Positions 32,909-45,286 are shown, counted from the stretch's first letter. The stretch: DNA of 64,000 nt from Crambe crambe (GCA_963924555.1 OZ004584.1:7625001-7689000), one strand, 5' to 3'. Notes: a model not told the origin generated them from the sequence alone. Numbers and translations are program-made.

Positions 32909-33420
32909 TGGTTTCTTACCGATTCTCTTCTCACAAAATTGGAGGCTTTCCAGGCAGAAATCGGGAGAAGGATACTCAGGATCTCTCAGTACCACTCTTC
33001 CAGGGCAGTCAGGCTAGCTCTCAACTGGCCCTCAATCGCCACCCGAATTTTGGGCTAGGGCTGGCTACGCCAGATTAGGCTAGGGCTTGGTGAAGAAGCT
33101 AGCATTCCTAATAAGGATTATGGGTCTCTGAGTAACCAATTCTTTTCCCGCTTACTGGAAACATCGGCCGTTACAGCCCTCGAAGGATGCTTCTTAGAAG
33201 CTCACCTGGGTCTGGAGGGAATTAGAAAGGATGGCTCTTTGTCGCCCAGGGGGATCAAGGATGAGCTGCTACTTTCTGACCAGACTACACTTCTTAACGA
33301 CTGCAACACCTATGTTAGCTCTAACCTGGCTGCCAAGATTGCTACCTCTACCAAAGAGGTACCAAGGCAATACAGTCACTATTCAAAGAAATGACCAGAC
33401 CTGTGTTTGGTAGCATCCCA
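32909..33420 (+). mobile_element. LINE-like reverse transcriptase C-terminal remnant
   Basis: Reads WFLTDSLLTKLEAFQAEIGR, RILRISQYHSSRAVRLALNW, PSIATRIL, then after a stop-bearing insertion SNQFFSRLLETSAVTALEGC and DELLLSDQTTLLNDCNTYVS. The L-x-x-F-Q-x-x-x-G-K/R-R-I-L pattern with A-L-N-W-P is the region after the RT domain in some non-LTR elements. An insertion at 33047-33080 carrying GGCTACGCCAGAT and flanked by GGCTAGGGCT repeats breaks the frame. A decayed copy. Confidence 0.5.
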
Positions 33421-33959
33421 TGCAGCCTATGCGATCAGTCACTATGTGAATGAACACATCCAAGGACAAGAGATGACCAAGGAAGATATCGAAAAGACCC
33501 TTATATCATCCTCCCTGGATCTTGCACCTATCATTATACTGTTTTCCACTACGCCCACCTGACAGGGGCAGTTTTTTATTTCACTCCTTATTTGTATTTC
33601 ACTCCTACCTGTTTGTGCCCCTGCGGCTTATTCAAACATGAATTGAATTTACAAATTGTGCATATGCCTACATTGCTAAAAGATTGATTGAGGAACTTTT
33701 ATCAGTCTCAGATTCAAACTCACTTTTTTTCACTCACTTGCATGGGCATAAGAAGCAGGGGGGCTGGGGGCCCCCCCCCCCACCCCCCACTCAAAATGGA
33801 TAGTACCTGCACATAGGCATTAGTATATGCAAAATAGATGCTGCATGTCAACTAAGTATTAATAGCACCTACTAGCTAAGTATTAACATCACAGAATGAG
33901 ATGACATTGATTAATTAAGTATTAGTAACACCTAGCTCAGCAGTTAGCTTGGCTCTACT

Positions 33960-34667
33960 ATGGCACAGAGGAGAATTCATCGCTCCAATTCAGTTCTCAA
34001 ATTGATACAGGTAACTATCGATGTAAGATTGCATATGTACATTATAAATAAAATTATTGTATTTGCAAGTGATGATGCTGGTCCATCTTCAGAGACCTCA
34101 ATCACAAGCACTGACGCCACTGTTGAGCCAGTTGATGGTACACTGGTATCCAAAAATGGGGAAAGTGGGCGTGGTCAGCTAAAAAATTTTCCCGTGCGCA
34201 AGCGCACGGATCAGCACACATACACCAGCCCCCCCATCAGAAAATATCTTCTTACACCCCTGACTTGTGTTATCTATTCTTTATCTCCATTCTTTATTTG
34301 CTTAATTCTGTACTCTATGCATGTATACCTCCCATTTCAGGGGTGTATCCACAGAATTTTGAGTGGCCCAGTGTGCTTGTGCATACATGGGATCACCATG
34401 CCTTCACCCACTATGGTAATCCTTCACATAATCACTTAGCTAACTCTGCAGGCATGGGATAAAAGTGGTCTGGTGAAAACCAGACAAACTGGAGTGGTGG
34501 ATATCACCCCTGCATTTATAATGAACTTTGACTTCATGACTAATTGGGGGCACCGCACGCACATCAACCATGTACTGGGCATGTGTAGTGCTAGATTTCC
34601 AATGATTGCTCCCATAGGCATGGCATGTAGGTGGCGAATCACTTCAGCTCAGATACTATACATGTAA
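33960..34667 (+). other. possible plus-strand exons of unknown gene
   Basis: ATG 33960 opens MAQRRIHRSNSVLKLIQ followed by a possible donor gtaact, and then a Ser/Thr-rich open stretch (SDDAGPSSETSITSTDATVE). After cccatttcag at 34340 a segment open in two frames runs to ctctgcag near 34451. The frame after it (VKTRQTGVVDITPAFIMNFD..., stop at 34665) also looks coding. I could not connect these into one frame and recognise no family. It could be transposon-derived. Confidence 0.25.
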
Positions 34668-34724
34668 TGATAACTTATCACACACCATAGTTACTAGTAT
34701 ACTAATATAACATAAGACAATCCT

Positions 34725-35330
34725 CCATTTCAATATCATCCTCACCTTCATATTCCCACAACATGGTTTTCAACCAATAGATGGTTTCATAAGTCCTCCC
34801 TGTGCTGTTCCATGTGTCTCCATCTTTGTTTCCCTTTGTATCCAAGTGTGGTTGACTTTCTTGCTCTGGTGTCAGTGGAATTAAAATTTGCCCTATGAAT
34901 TAGGGATGTTGGGATGTTAGTGAAGGGATGTGAATTAGCAATGAACAAGGTAGGAGGAGCCTCACACAAGATGATTGGAGATCGCTATATACAATAACTC
35001 ACCAGGCTGTGGACTGTCCTCCCTATATCTCTCTCTTCAGTCCCTCCAGTGTCCATATAGCTAGTGAACATGCACAAGGAGTCTGTTGCAGTTGATTTGA
35101 TTTGGGGGTTGACATGCCCAGTGGAGCTGAAGGAGAATATGAATACTGTTGTACCACCAGATGAAGCATGAAGCTGATGTGTTTGGAGGGGCTAATGCTG
35201 TACCAGATCCAGAAGTTGGTACTGTACTGGTGATGTTCCTCTAGTTGAGATCGCACATCCTGAGTCAGAAGAAAGTGAAATGTCGGACAACGAGAGCAAG
35301 ATGTGATGAATTTGATTGTGCCACAAAACC
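34725..35330. pseudogene. rearranged fragments of gene B and of the kinase tail
   Basis: 34730-34765 on the minus strand encodes EYEGEDDIEMED, matching the end of gene B (EYEDEDDIEMED, 42625-42660). Directly upstream on the same strand lies GRTYETI, matching the last exon of the TAZ-kinase gene. At 35003-35045 on the plus strand is GCTGTGGACTGTCC, as in the kinase tail exons. At 35095-35310, also plus strand, is a mutated copy of 42740-42910 of gene B (complement). Frames are broken. These pieces are shuffled duplicates. Confidence 0.7.
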
Positions 35331-35782
35331 ATGTTATTTTCATGTGATGGTGCAATAGCTGATTATTATAAATGAGTCAGCAGTATTTATAGACACACCT
35401 TTAATCAGTAAGCAATCACATGGATTCAAGTGCAATTTGCAATTTTGTGAGTTATAATATTATTATCATTCAACAATGTTTGAATAAATGCCGGTCAATT
35501 GTTCTATAAATAGCATGCAATGTCATGCTTGCACCCAATAATAAGATGTTGACAGTGGCATTGTGTGTACAAGAATGGTAGCTAGCTACAAGAAATAAAC
35601 TATATACAAAATGTATAAAAAATTGCTAGCTACATCAGTAGAAAAGATAACAAAAATAACTATAATTATATTTAGATTTGTTAGTACAAACACTACTACT
35701 TTAAGCCCACAACTATGTAACTGCTAACTAAAAAAACAAAAACAAAAAAACAAATAACAATCCACACACAATAGTTCACAGT
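35331..35782. other. spacer, no gene recognised
   Basis: AT-rich with A-runs near 35726-35760. The segment resembles the 3' flank of gene A1 (GTTTCAGG.ACTGGTTCTTGAT region continues into it), consistent with A1/A2 duplication. Confidence 0.4.
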
Positions 35783-38700
35783 TCACCCTGTTTCAGGTAC
35801 CGGTTCTTGATCCATAGAGAACCGTTCATGATGGTTAGGATGGTTGTCTGTGTGTCATTAAAAGAATGTGTGTATAATTAATTAACAGGGTCTCACTCAG
35901 TTGGATTCTTATGTCACTGATTTGGATCACAAATATGAGGGGCTTAAATACCAATTTTATGTATGTGTAGCCCTAGCCCTTAGCCTCGTACCCAGGCCTT
36001 ATTATTGAAATAAGGGCCTGGTACCCACTGTTTGCACGTGCGCGACCCCAGCATCTATGAATATCATTATAATGTGCCGGTGACGATGTAGAGTGGGCGG
36101 TACTAATTAGATGACTCGATCTTTGCCGCAGGAACAAGACTCTGTAGCAAAGTTCTCCTTGGAAGCAGACTTTAAAGAGATGATTATGGAGGGTTCACAC
36201 ACTTCTTTCTCAGTCCTCTGACCTGATCCTCCATCCGGACCAAGAACTGTGCTTCTCTTCCCAGCTAGCTACTACTTCTTTCCAGTCGGCAGTCAGACGT
36301 ACAAATACTTCGTTTTTTAAACAGACCTGATGGGCCAGGCTCTGTTCCTCTACACTATGTTCTACATAAGGCAAGCCCGACGTCTCCAAGGGAAAGCGAC
36401 GGCGTCAGAAAAACAAGTAACTATCGTTTGTAGCTGACCTTATCGGTAGCTGAAGCTGGAGAAGCACCTTCCATTGTTCTAACTACTATCAGCCGTCATA
36501 GAAACAAGGCCCCGCCCAATTATTGTGACGTTTACGTATCCTAAAATTTCCGAAAGTGCACAAATTCACGGAAAAGCGTGAAAAACCAGCACATGTGCAA
36601 ACAGTGGATACCAGGCCCTTATTTTAATAAGGCCTGGGGACGAGGCTACCCTAGCCCTAGTCCTATAGCCCTATTATTTTCGCCATCATTCAGTACTTGG
36701 AATTAAAACCTTACAGAAGAATGCAGAAAAGCAGTTGGACAGAATATTAACTTACCGGTACATCACACATGCTAAATTGCAATCTGGATATATAATAGTT
36801 AGACAACGAGACCTAGGGATCTAAGTTATTTAGAGACCCGAGGGCCCTGGGCTGTAGCGACCCAAGTGCAGCGAGGGTGCTACTAGGGCCCGGGGGTCTC
36901 TAAATAACTTAGATCCTGTTGGTCAAGTTGCCTAACTTATTTAGAACATAGCAACATAGTTTTGGAACTTAGACTAAAATAAAGGCTTCAAATGAATCGC
37001 TAAAGTTAGCTAAGTCAGTCATGAAAGCTTCATGCATGGAAAATCCAGCAGCTGAAAATCACCAGAACTAAGGTAGGCTTTCTAGCTTATACGCTTGAAA
37101 ATATGAACTAAGCTTTCTACACTACCTTCGATACCTTGTTACTCTTTTCTAGGCTTTAGTTGGTACTCACTAGCGTCAGGAGGCGAGAAACTAGCTTTCA
37201 CCATTTTTTTGCAGACAAGTCTTCTAACACATGCCCACCAGGTGGGGTTGGTTGGTTACTATGGATTCATAACAATATTTCTAATTGCTGCCCACCACAG
37301 GGTACTAAGTGCCTAACAGTAGGTTTACTAAGTGCCTGGGCACTTAGTAAACCTACTGTTAGGCACTTAGTATCCTTGTGATGCATTATGAGGTTTAGAA
37401 GATCTGATTTGTATTGTGAATGCACAGAGCTGTGTTCTAAGCCAAGCTAAAAAATCACTTACTTCGGTTGTAGCAGGAAGTAGGTGGATTGCATTGTTTG
37501 GCACAGATGGGACTTCCAGTAATCCACTCATCTTCATATTCACAACTGAACAACTGAAGCTGGTCTCTCATTGATTGCTTTTTGGAAGATTGGTCAGGCG
37601 GAGAACTTGAAGATGTCTCGTAAGACTTTTCAAAGTCGAGCAATTGCAGATCCCAAACAGCATTTGCAAGAAATGGGTGACAGTCACTCTGGCCTAATGT
37701 CCCAGTATAGTGCTCTTTACTCGGCAGGCGACTGTGATGGACTACAAACTCAGATGACTCAGGGAAATGGCTTCTGTGGGTGTCTTCGGATACTTGCTGG
37801 CTTCCACCATCCCAATGGTTTCTCTTTCGGACTCCTGTAGATGTTTGAGTCTGATTTCTACGTATCATTGGTATGCCATCATTAGCTTGACCTCCATCCT
37901 CGGCAGGTATTTCATTGGGACCAAGAGGCCCTTTATTGGGATGAGGTGATAATCTATCGGGTCTTTCATTGGGCCCATGAAGCGGTACTTCGTTGGGTCT
38001 TTGGTTGGGATGAAGCGCTATTTCGTTAGGTCTTTGGTTGGGATGAGGAGGTATTTCATTGAGACGTTCGAAGAAACGCATTCCGTTACGTGTCATCTTG
38101 AAGACCAAAAATCCAATGCAAATCAAAATCACCAAGAAGATAAAACTGGCAGCTATGATAGCATTACTGTTGGCTTGACCGGGCAGTGGGTTCGAGTGAG
38201 GACTTGCTTGGCAATAATCTGGCAGCATCAATCCAACAAACGCTGAAAGTAGAACAAGAATAGGGAGTGGCACTTCCTAATATTAAAATAATCATGACAT
38301 AACAGTCGATAGCTTTAAAAATTGTTATGGCTCTGTACTGCTCACCTTGACACTCGAAATCTTCCGTGGTGATACATTTGATTCTGTATAACCTTGCAGC
38401 GATTCACTCGGCAGATTTTTGGTCTGTGATAATATAAACATGGTGGTATGATTATAGCCAACTACAGCAGTGATATATCTTATCATCTTTACCTTGATAT
38501 CACAGAGCACATCTTGTTCATCTGTACTGAATGACTCAAAAGTTCTCTTTATCTTGACAGTATGTTTGTTATCACAGAGCAGATCTTGCTCATCTGTACT
38601 CTGTATATTTTTAGAATGCAGGAAAGAAAAGCGAGATTACAAAAAGAGAAATAACAGACCTACTACTCCTTGCACTACTGGACACTCTCCTAACCACTAT

Positions 38701-41069
38701 GGATATCTGATACCTTTATGTCCTTTTCATGGTTTCCTGTTGTATACCGGACCTCTTCAACCTATGTGTAAACAAACAAGCCATAAGGTTCACAACCCAT
38801 AACAGACTATTTTCAATTTTCAAGTTAGTTGTCCAAAGTTCAATGTAGAATAGTGCCTTGTAAATACTTGAGGGCAACTCTTTTAAGCCTCTATAGCGGT
38901 GGCTACATCAAGCATGATAACCAACTTAACCTTTGGGCAGAGTGAGCCCTCAGGTAATAAACAGTGACAGTGAGCCCTCACGTATGTAACGAAGAGTGGG
39001 CCCTCAGATAATAGAGAGTGAGCCCTCAAGTAAACAAAGAGTGAGCCCTCATGTAAGAGTGAGCCCTCAGATAACAGGAGCCCTCAAAGTATGAAGAGTG
39101 ACCCTGCCCAAAGATGGTCCAGAGTCCTCCTTTTAATCATCACTGATGTACTAGGGAAATGCAAAGCATTGTGGCAAGTAAAGCTTTAGCCAATGACGTC
39201 ACCTTATCACAAAGGATGGAGCCAGCGAGATATAATGCCCTCTCATTTGATCCCCTAGTGGCTCGCTTTGCTCACGATTACAATGCATAAGGGGTATAAC
39301 TTTCATGGTTTTACAACATAATAGAAATCCACGAAAAATTTTACCCCACAAAAATTTCCTGCTCTATGGCATTTAACATACTGAATCGGATGTAAGAGTT
39401 CCCAAGGCTCCACTGTAACACATCTCCACACGACCTTCACAGAGTGACATGGTAGTCCCTCCTTGGCAATCAACATCATTCAGCAAGAAAGTAGAAGATG
39501 TTACAGCAAGATAACCTGAAGTCATGAAATCCTTTATTATACTTTATGATGTGGATCTGAGTAGCTATCACTTAATCTAACTTCTTTAATGTACAGGCTA
39601 TGATCTTTTTGGTGTTTTTGTGCAAGATGACACAGGAAAAGCTAAGCCAAATGTTTTCAATACTGTTATAACAGTACGTATATCATATCCATGATGATAG
39701 CATCATTCATGGTGCTGATGTGGTCAATGATGAAATGGATTATGGGTATCTGACTCAATTTGATTGGTAGTTTTAAAAGATTTGGTCGGTTAGAAATTTG
39801 ATCGTTGGAAAATGACCAGTTGGGCAGCAGTTATTTCTACCTCTTCCCTTGGGACTGGAAGAAATGGTTGGCAGCAGTTATTTCTACCTCTTCCCTTGGG
39901 ACTCAACACAGAGGGGGTGGCCCTTTTATAGTGTATAAAGTTCAGATTCTTTGGAGATTTTTGATCTTGACTGGTAGAATATTCCTCTACAGGGGAACTT
40001 TGGATAGAGGGGGGACTATGCATGTGGGTGTGCTTGTATGAGGAAAAATGTGCTATATAGAGATTTTAAGACACATTCAGTAATTGGTCAAGGGGGGGGG
40101 GGGAGGAATTTCAATCAGATGGGGATCTCCCCCCTTTCCCCTCTGCTGTATGAAACCCTACTCTGTATAACAGCCACTTCGTTACATATACTGGGAGGAA
40201 TAGCAATGAACTGACCTGCTACAGATTGAGAGCCTAACTCTGATGAATTCCTTTCGTGCTCCTGAACTGGAAGTGCCTTGGTATCCATGGGACTCAAAGG
40301 TCGATCGATGGCGACAACTTGAATAGACGAGAAGCTTGCAGACAAGAAGAAATCTTCACATCTCAAGGAGATACATTGCTCCATGACGAGAAGAGCAAAT
40401 TTCATGTCATTTTCTATCACAAGGCCATGGCAGAATAGAGTGGTAGTTTGGCACGATGGCCTTCGAGGAAGGTGTCCAAATCCTCCATCATAGGTAAAGC
40501 CTTGACATTGATTAATTTTGTGGCTCATGGAGGAAGAAGCAGCCTCAATTTTCATCACAGCAGTGACAACTTCATCTTTCGTCACAGCAGTGACAACTTC
40601 ATCTTTCGTCACAGCAGTGACAACTTCATCTTTCATCACAGCAGTGACAACTTCATCTTTCATCACAGCAGTGACAACTTCATCTTTCATCACAGCAGTG
40701 ACAACTTCATCTTTCATCACAGCAGCGACAACTTCATCCTGACATTCTTCAGTCACACAACAAAGTGATGCTGTGCCTTCTTCGAAACAAGGTTTAACTC
40801 CCCCCACTGGTTTAAGTGGCTCAATATCATTTCCTCCTTTCACTACAAATAATACGCCACCAAATTGATGAGGCATTGTTTCTTCGGGTTTTGGTACTGT
40901 CAAATCCATGACTTTCTCATTGGTTGTACTCTTCACGAATGAAACTGGACCAAACTCTTCATTTTCTTGGAGTGCTTCCTCTTCTTGGCCAGTCTTTTCA
41001 TAGCGATCCTTTGATTGGGAGAAGTATAGCTGTGCAACTGCTATCTGTTGGCTACGGTCCCCTAGGATA
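35783..41069 (-). CDS. A2: single-pass membrane protein, paralog of A1
   Basis: Supported exons, 5' to 3' on the minus strand: a large exon from 41069 to about 40200 (3' end not fixed), 38714-38761, 38493-38600, 38346-38423, 37463-38276, 35783-35847. The first listed exon is entered in phase 2 as in A1 and shares EEF/EVFGPVSF, the QHHFG/PHQFG segment and VTEECQ with it. It then carries eight copies of a 9-residue DEVVTAVMK repeat (about 40556-40737). Exon 38493-38600 contains STDEQDLLCD and STDEQDVLCD, an internal duplication. The 37463-38276 exon has a signal-like stretch ending YCQA, a membrane segment (AIIAASFIFLVILICIGFLV), and NEIPPHPNQRP repeats. The tail ends DQEPVPETG. Junctions around 38762-40200 are unresolved. 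Confidence 0.55.
35981..36648. mobile_element. 668-bp element with TAGCCTCGTACCCAGGCC ends
   Basis: About 60-bp terminal inverted repeats, themselves partly palindromic (AGGCCTTATT...AATAAGGGCCTGG), with termini TAGCCTCG...CGAGGCTA. Perfect 10-bp direct repeats CCCTAGCCCT flank it (35971-35980, 36649-36658). It lies in the last intron of A2. Solo ends or mini-copies occur at 27186, 43965-44001, 44356, 51607 and within E coding sequence at 53499. Mutator-like by architecture. Confidence 0.8.
36797..36937. mobile_element. 140-bp fold-back element
   Basis: Nearly all inverted repeat: GGATCTAAGTTATTTAGAGA at 36817 pairs with its complement ending at 36915, flanked by AGTTAGACAAC / GTTGCCTAACT at the outer ends. 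Loop about 36857-36885. In the last intron of A2. Confidence 0.75.
37303..37372. repeat. perfect palindrome, 34-bp arms, 2-base loop
   Basis: TACTAAGTGCCTAACAGTAG... at 37303-37336 is exactly complementary to 37339-37372, with only TG between. Each arm itself contains two copies of ACTAAGTGCC. The transcript of A2 would carry this as a 34-bp hairpin in its last intron. Confidence 0.95.
38762..40200. other. unresolved A2 intron region with minisatellite and possible SRCR fragment
   Basis: 38935-39105 holds about eight copies of AGAGTGAGCCCTCA with variable spacers. On the minus strand, about 39370-39490 reads MSLCEGRVEMCYSGALGTLT, reminiscent of the start of an SRCR domain but too short to be sure. 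39545-39665 is an inverted duplicate of 45055-45185. 39801-39905 contains two copies of GCAGTTATTTCTACCTCTTC about 70 bp apart. Confidence 0.4.
40548..40740 (-). repeat. 27-bp coding tandem repeat (DEVVTAVMK) in A2
   Basis: Seven to eight copies of a 27-bp unit (CAGTGACAACTTCATCTTTC on the plus strand) differ by only one or two bases, so the array is young and probably length-polymorphic. The 9-residue period keeps the frame. Confidence 0.9.
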
Positions 41070-42600
41070 CTGCAATGAAGTAAAACAGGATCACATGACT
41101 CAAAACAGAGGATCACATGACTCAAAATGGCCATAGCATGATTATGGAGTGAGATTTGGTCATCTAGAAATTGATTTTGAGGTTGATACTACACTTGCTA
41201 AGAGGTTGAGTAGTTTAGAGTAGGAACCTCTTGGTTTACAGCCTCAGGCCTACTTCAAAGCCATAAAACATTTAATGCCACATGAAAAATTGTATGGTAT
41301 TACCATGGAAACTAGCTAGAGTCCACATTATTTCAGGGGGTTAATTGGAACATAAAAAAGTTTAGGGGTAAGTTCCAATTCAACTAAAAATAGTGAAATT
41401 AATCATAGCTGCCACATAGTTCCAATTAGCTAACTCACTCAAGTAGTTCTGTATGAGGCGGCTTCATGATCTTGACATAAATTCAACCTCTCTAGATAAT
41501 GAACAGAAATAAGCAATAAGAATGATCTCTAGGGCATTGTGTCAACGGGTGTGCTAAGGGGTGGTCATGAGAATCTGTAATCAGCTTATGTCATATCTCC
41601 TCTTATAATAACAAAGTCATCGTCAGCTTCTTTCAAGAATTGGAATTCATCATTGGTCTGCTTTTATGGCCTGCGACACAAAAAATGTGGTTTTCAGGAA
41701 TTAATTTTAAAGTATCACCAGCCTCATTCTCAATATCCCATTCCAGTTTTCCATCCCACTATCCCATTCCACAGCAAACAAGCAGAGACAGTTCAAGTTG
41801 TTGTAATTGCTTGCTCCCTTTTACAAACAGTCATTCATGTGCTTGAGACAATGCCTCTTCCAGTGATGAGATAATAAGCTTAACACTGGTCAAGAGTGGT
41901 AGGGGATCACCGTATTGGTCTAGCATAAAGTCAGTTAGCATAGCATACTCGAGCCATAACACCCCAGATATATATATTTTAGCCACCTAACCTTGCCAGG
42001 GAATGGCTATAAGATCACTATGGATACTACCTCCTTTTTACAAAGAGACATGATAGTATAAAAATGGTAGTTACTTCTTTAGCAGTAAAATCACAACTCA
42101 AGTCCATGCATGCACAAGCTTATGAATATGTACCTCCTTTAACACTGAATACCATCAACTGTACATGTGTAGGCTTCTGATCATAGCAAAAAGTACTAGC
42201 TAAAACTGAACAAAAATGACTATGCAATGAAAGCTTTAGATCTGAAGTATGCAAAAAAATAAGATTCAACTCAGCTCACACCTGATATCAGTTATATGGC
42301 TAAGTGTTGACCTATGATCAGTCAAGGATTGTTGCTTAAGCTTGTTTAATAGGGCTTTGCCAGCAACCGTCATGCAACTGCATCTGAGCTGCCAAGTTAC
42401 AAGCTTATAAACGCATGCAATCAGTTTACACAACAAAGCTAGCTTTCATCCGGCCTGGTTGCAGGCTTATTACCTCTCTTTATCACCGTGAAGTGTCAAA
42501 CTGTAATTTCTCAGTCACTCCGTCTTCATTCACGCAAAATTTTCTGGGCGTGGCAGACCATAATTCTATTACATACATAGCATAAGATCACAAGTACACA
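41070..42600. other. spacer upstream of A2, no gene supported
   Basis: Should include the missing first exon of A2. Plus-strand frames at 41640-41874 are short, overlapping and show no splice-bounded structure. Confidence 0.3.
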
Positions 42601-42622
42601 CTACACACATGATTATGAAATG

Positions 42623-44504
42623 TCAATCCTCCATTTCAATGTCATCTTCATCTTCATATTCCCGCATTGAAAAGAAAATCATTACATCTTGATTCTCAAA
42701 TTCTTCATCTTGCTCATTATCGGACACTTCGCTTTCTTCTGACTCAGGATGTGCAACTAGAGGGACATCAACAACTTCTGGATCTGGTGCAGAATTAGCC
42801 CCTCCAAGCACATCAGCTCCATCTGGTGGTGCAACGGCATTCATATTCCCATCTTGTACACCTTCGGCTCCACAGGGCATGTCAACCCCCAAATCATGCC
42901 GGCGTAATTTGTAAGCACGGTTGCCTGCTATGACCAAATCTTGTTTCCCGCAACTTCCAGTCTCTTTAGACGGGCGAGGAATACCACCTTCAATGCTAGG
43001 TTCCACCCTCCTAGCTTCTCTTACTTCCATTGGATGAGCTGGATCAACTGTTGGCATTTCAGTCTTCTCACCATCAAAGACGCTCTCAGGTGGATCAAAT
43101 TGGGGGTCAGCTTGGTACGACGATGACTCCACGGGATGGTGTAACGACTCCTTATGAAGACCAGAGTGAGTCACGTACACAGCATTTGCTCGAAGTCGTA
43201 ACGGAAGAGAGTTGAGAGGGTTGTTGGCTCCTGCATATTCTCGTTCAAGTACTTCTTCCTCATCCTGCGGCTGGTAGGTACATGATCTCACCGATTGTAG
43301 TATGATAGTAAAACACAGGGAGATCGTATGCCGATACAGAGCTAGGATGAACGCAACCAAGAGTACCATCACAAACTGATTCAGATTTGGTTGCAGCGGC
43401 GGTATCCTATCTCCTGCTGCTTGACAGGTTTCTGGAAGCATTCCCATAGTCGAGGCGACCAGTAGCAGCTGAATTGTGGAAAGCTTGGCACCTCGGCCCT
43501 TTGATATATGAGTATTCTGGATCCCCTGAATTGTTGGAAGGCTATTGATACAGGGGAAGGATGGTGGTACGAACATGAGAAAACGGCATAGGCGGCTCAT
43601 TTTCAATGAAAATCTCGATGATGATGACTTTGGCTTCTTTGCTTTTGGCTTTCGTTGTGACTTCATAGGAGGGCTGGCGGTTGTCTTGTTGGTAGTACAC
43701 TCTTCGTTCACAGATGTAAGAGGAGCAAATGATGGAGCCACCATGTTGTACACATTCTATTAATAATAAATAACAACTTGACAATATACCCTTAGGACAT
43801 TTTCCTGCCACTTGTCTGCTTCTATGTGGTCAATTAACAGCTTCGAGATTAGGATATTAGGGCATGTTTTTATCTGATGCTCTTCAATTGGATATCATAC
43901 CCAGTCAAGAAGTGATAATGACATAATGCTACTGATTTTCTTAATACCTCAGGATATCAATAACTAGCCTCGCACCTAAATTAGGCCTGGGTATGAGGCT
44001 GATCTATAACCTACTTGGATCTGGTTCTCACTACTGTCAAAGCATACCTTCACAGCTGTAGATATCTGGTTAGTCCATCTGAACAACTTATCGAGGAATC
44101 CATCTGGTTTATTAAAGTCAGTGGATTTTTCATACGTTTTGATCCTACAATAAAGACACCATGATCAATTACTGAATTTTTCAAGGACTAATTTGGCCTT
44201 TTCCATCCCCAAGATCATAATGTAGTGAATGGCATATGTGTATTGTATGCTCACATCATGCATTTATACAAAGTATACAGTCATGTGATCAAAAAGTAGG
44301 TCATCATCATCATCAACCATTGTTTAATTATTGATACTAAATGAATGATCAAACTTGGGTACGAGGCTAATAGATAGTAGTGTGATCGGGTGTATAAAGT
44401 CTATTTTCTATTTAGAACACCTAGCTAAGGTAACTGCACAGATTTTTTAATTGTACTACTACAGTACTGTTGTACCTTGCTCCTGCAGCTTGGTTCTTCA
44501 TCAT
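42623..44504 (-). CDS. B: membrane protein with acidic C-terminal tail, 419 aa
   Basis: Three exons: 44476-44504 (MMKNQAAGA, ending in phase 2), 44048-44144, 42623-43756; total 1260 nt, one frame. An N-terminal basic, Ser/Lys-rich region (KPKAKKPKSSSSRFSLK) is followed by two hydrophobic stretches. LSTIQLLLVASTMGMLPETC could be an internal signal, and QFVMVLLVAFILALYRHTIS is a membrane segment, leaving about 25 residues between them. After a Cys (SVRSCTYQPQDEEEVLE) a 230-residue disordered tail ends in strongly acidic EYEDEDDIEMED. The layout (short loop, long tail) repeats that of A1, A2, C and D although sequence similarity is low. A pseudogene fragment lies at 34.7-35.3 kb. Function unknown. 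Confidence 0.7.
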
Positions 44505-45286
44505 GAAGGTCCAACCGCTTACTTAGGGGGCAGGGATCCGTGAATGGCCATACAAGGCCAGAGGGCTCATACCCACGGTCACATGTGGATCATATATCAG
44601 CATAGATCAGCTGTCACATGCTTCCGGCTACGCCCACAGACCCTCGCGCGTCTTTATAGCCTGCCTTGGCATGCCGGCAATCAATGCACCTGTTCATGTG
44701 TACCTCAATGGACCATAGATGGATTAAGAATGGTGCGACATATGGTCACACCATGGAGGATATAAAAATAGCGCTAGCTAGCTAATTACTTTTAATACAA
44801 GAGCATAGCTAGCTACAGTATTGTTGAAGTATTCATTCAGAACTTACTCCTCAGACAGGTATGTACGTTAAAGCTGTAGATAGTTACACAGGTAAAATAA
44901 ATGGTATTAGCAGGTGCTATTTGCAAAAAAGGTTGAGTTCTAGTTATGCAAGGTGCAGTAGACTTGGTTTCGCATCATGATGCAATATTATATGCTGACA
45001 TCATATCAGCACCATGACTCATCATGGATACGATATGCTGTATCTATGTTGTTACGAAAACATTTGGCCAAGCTTTTCCTGTGTCATCTTGCACAAAAAC
45101 ATCAAAAGATCATAGCCTGTACATAAAGAAGTTAGCTAGATTAAGTGATCACTTGCATACGCATACAGCTATCAGATCCACATCATAAAGTAAAACAAGG
45201 TAAAGTAAAACAAGGTATGATTATCATTATTAACTATTAGCTATAGATATAACTAAAGCTGTGTGTAGATAGTATAACAATAAGGG
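44505..45286. other. spacer, includes inverted duplicate of 39.6 kb
   Basis: 45055-45185 is the reverse complement, with small changes, of 39545-39665 (core AAGCTTTTCCTGTGTCATCTTG). No gene supported. Confidence 0.5.

Noticed and set aside
40548..40740. CRISPR-like regular repeats
   Set aside because: 27-bp units are directly adjacent without unique spacers and encode an in-frame protein repeat; the genome is eukaryotic.
41640..41874. Two overlapping plus-strand frames of about 70 codons
   Set aside because: No splice borders, no recognised motif, no paralog in the window.
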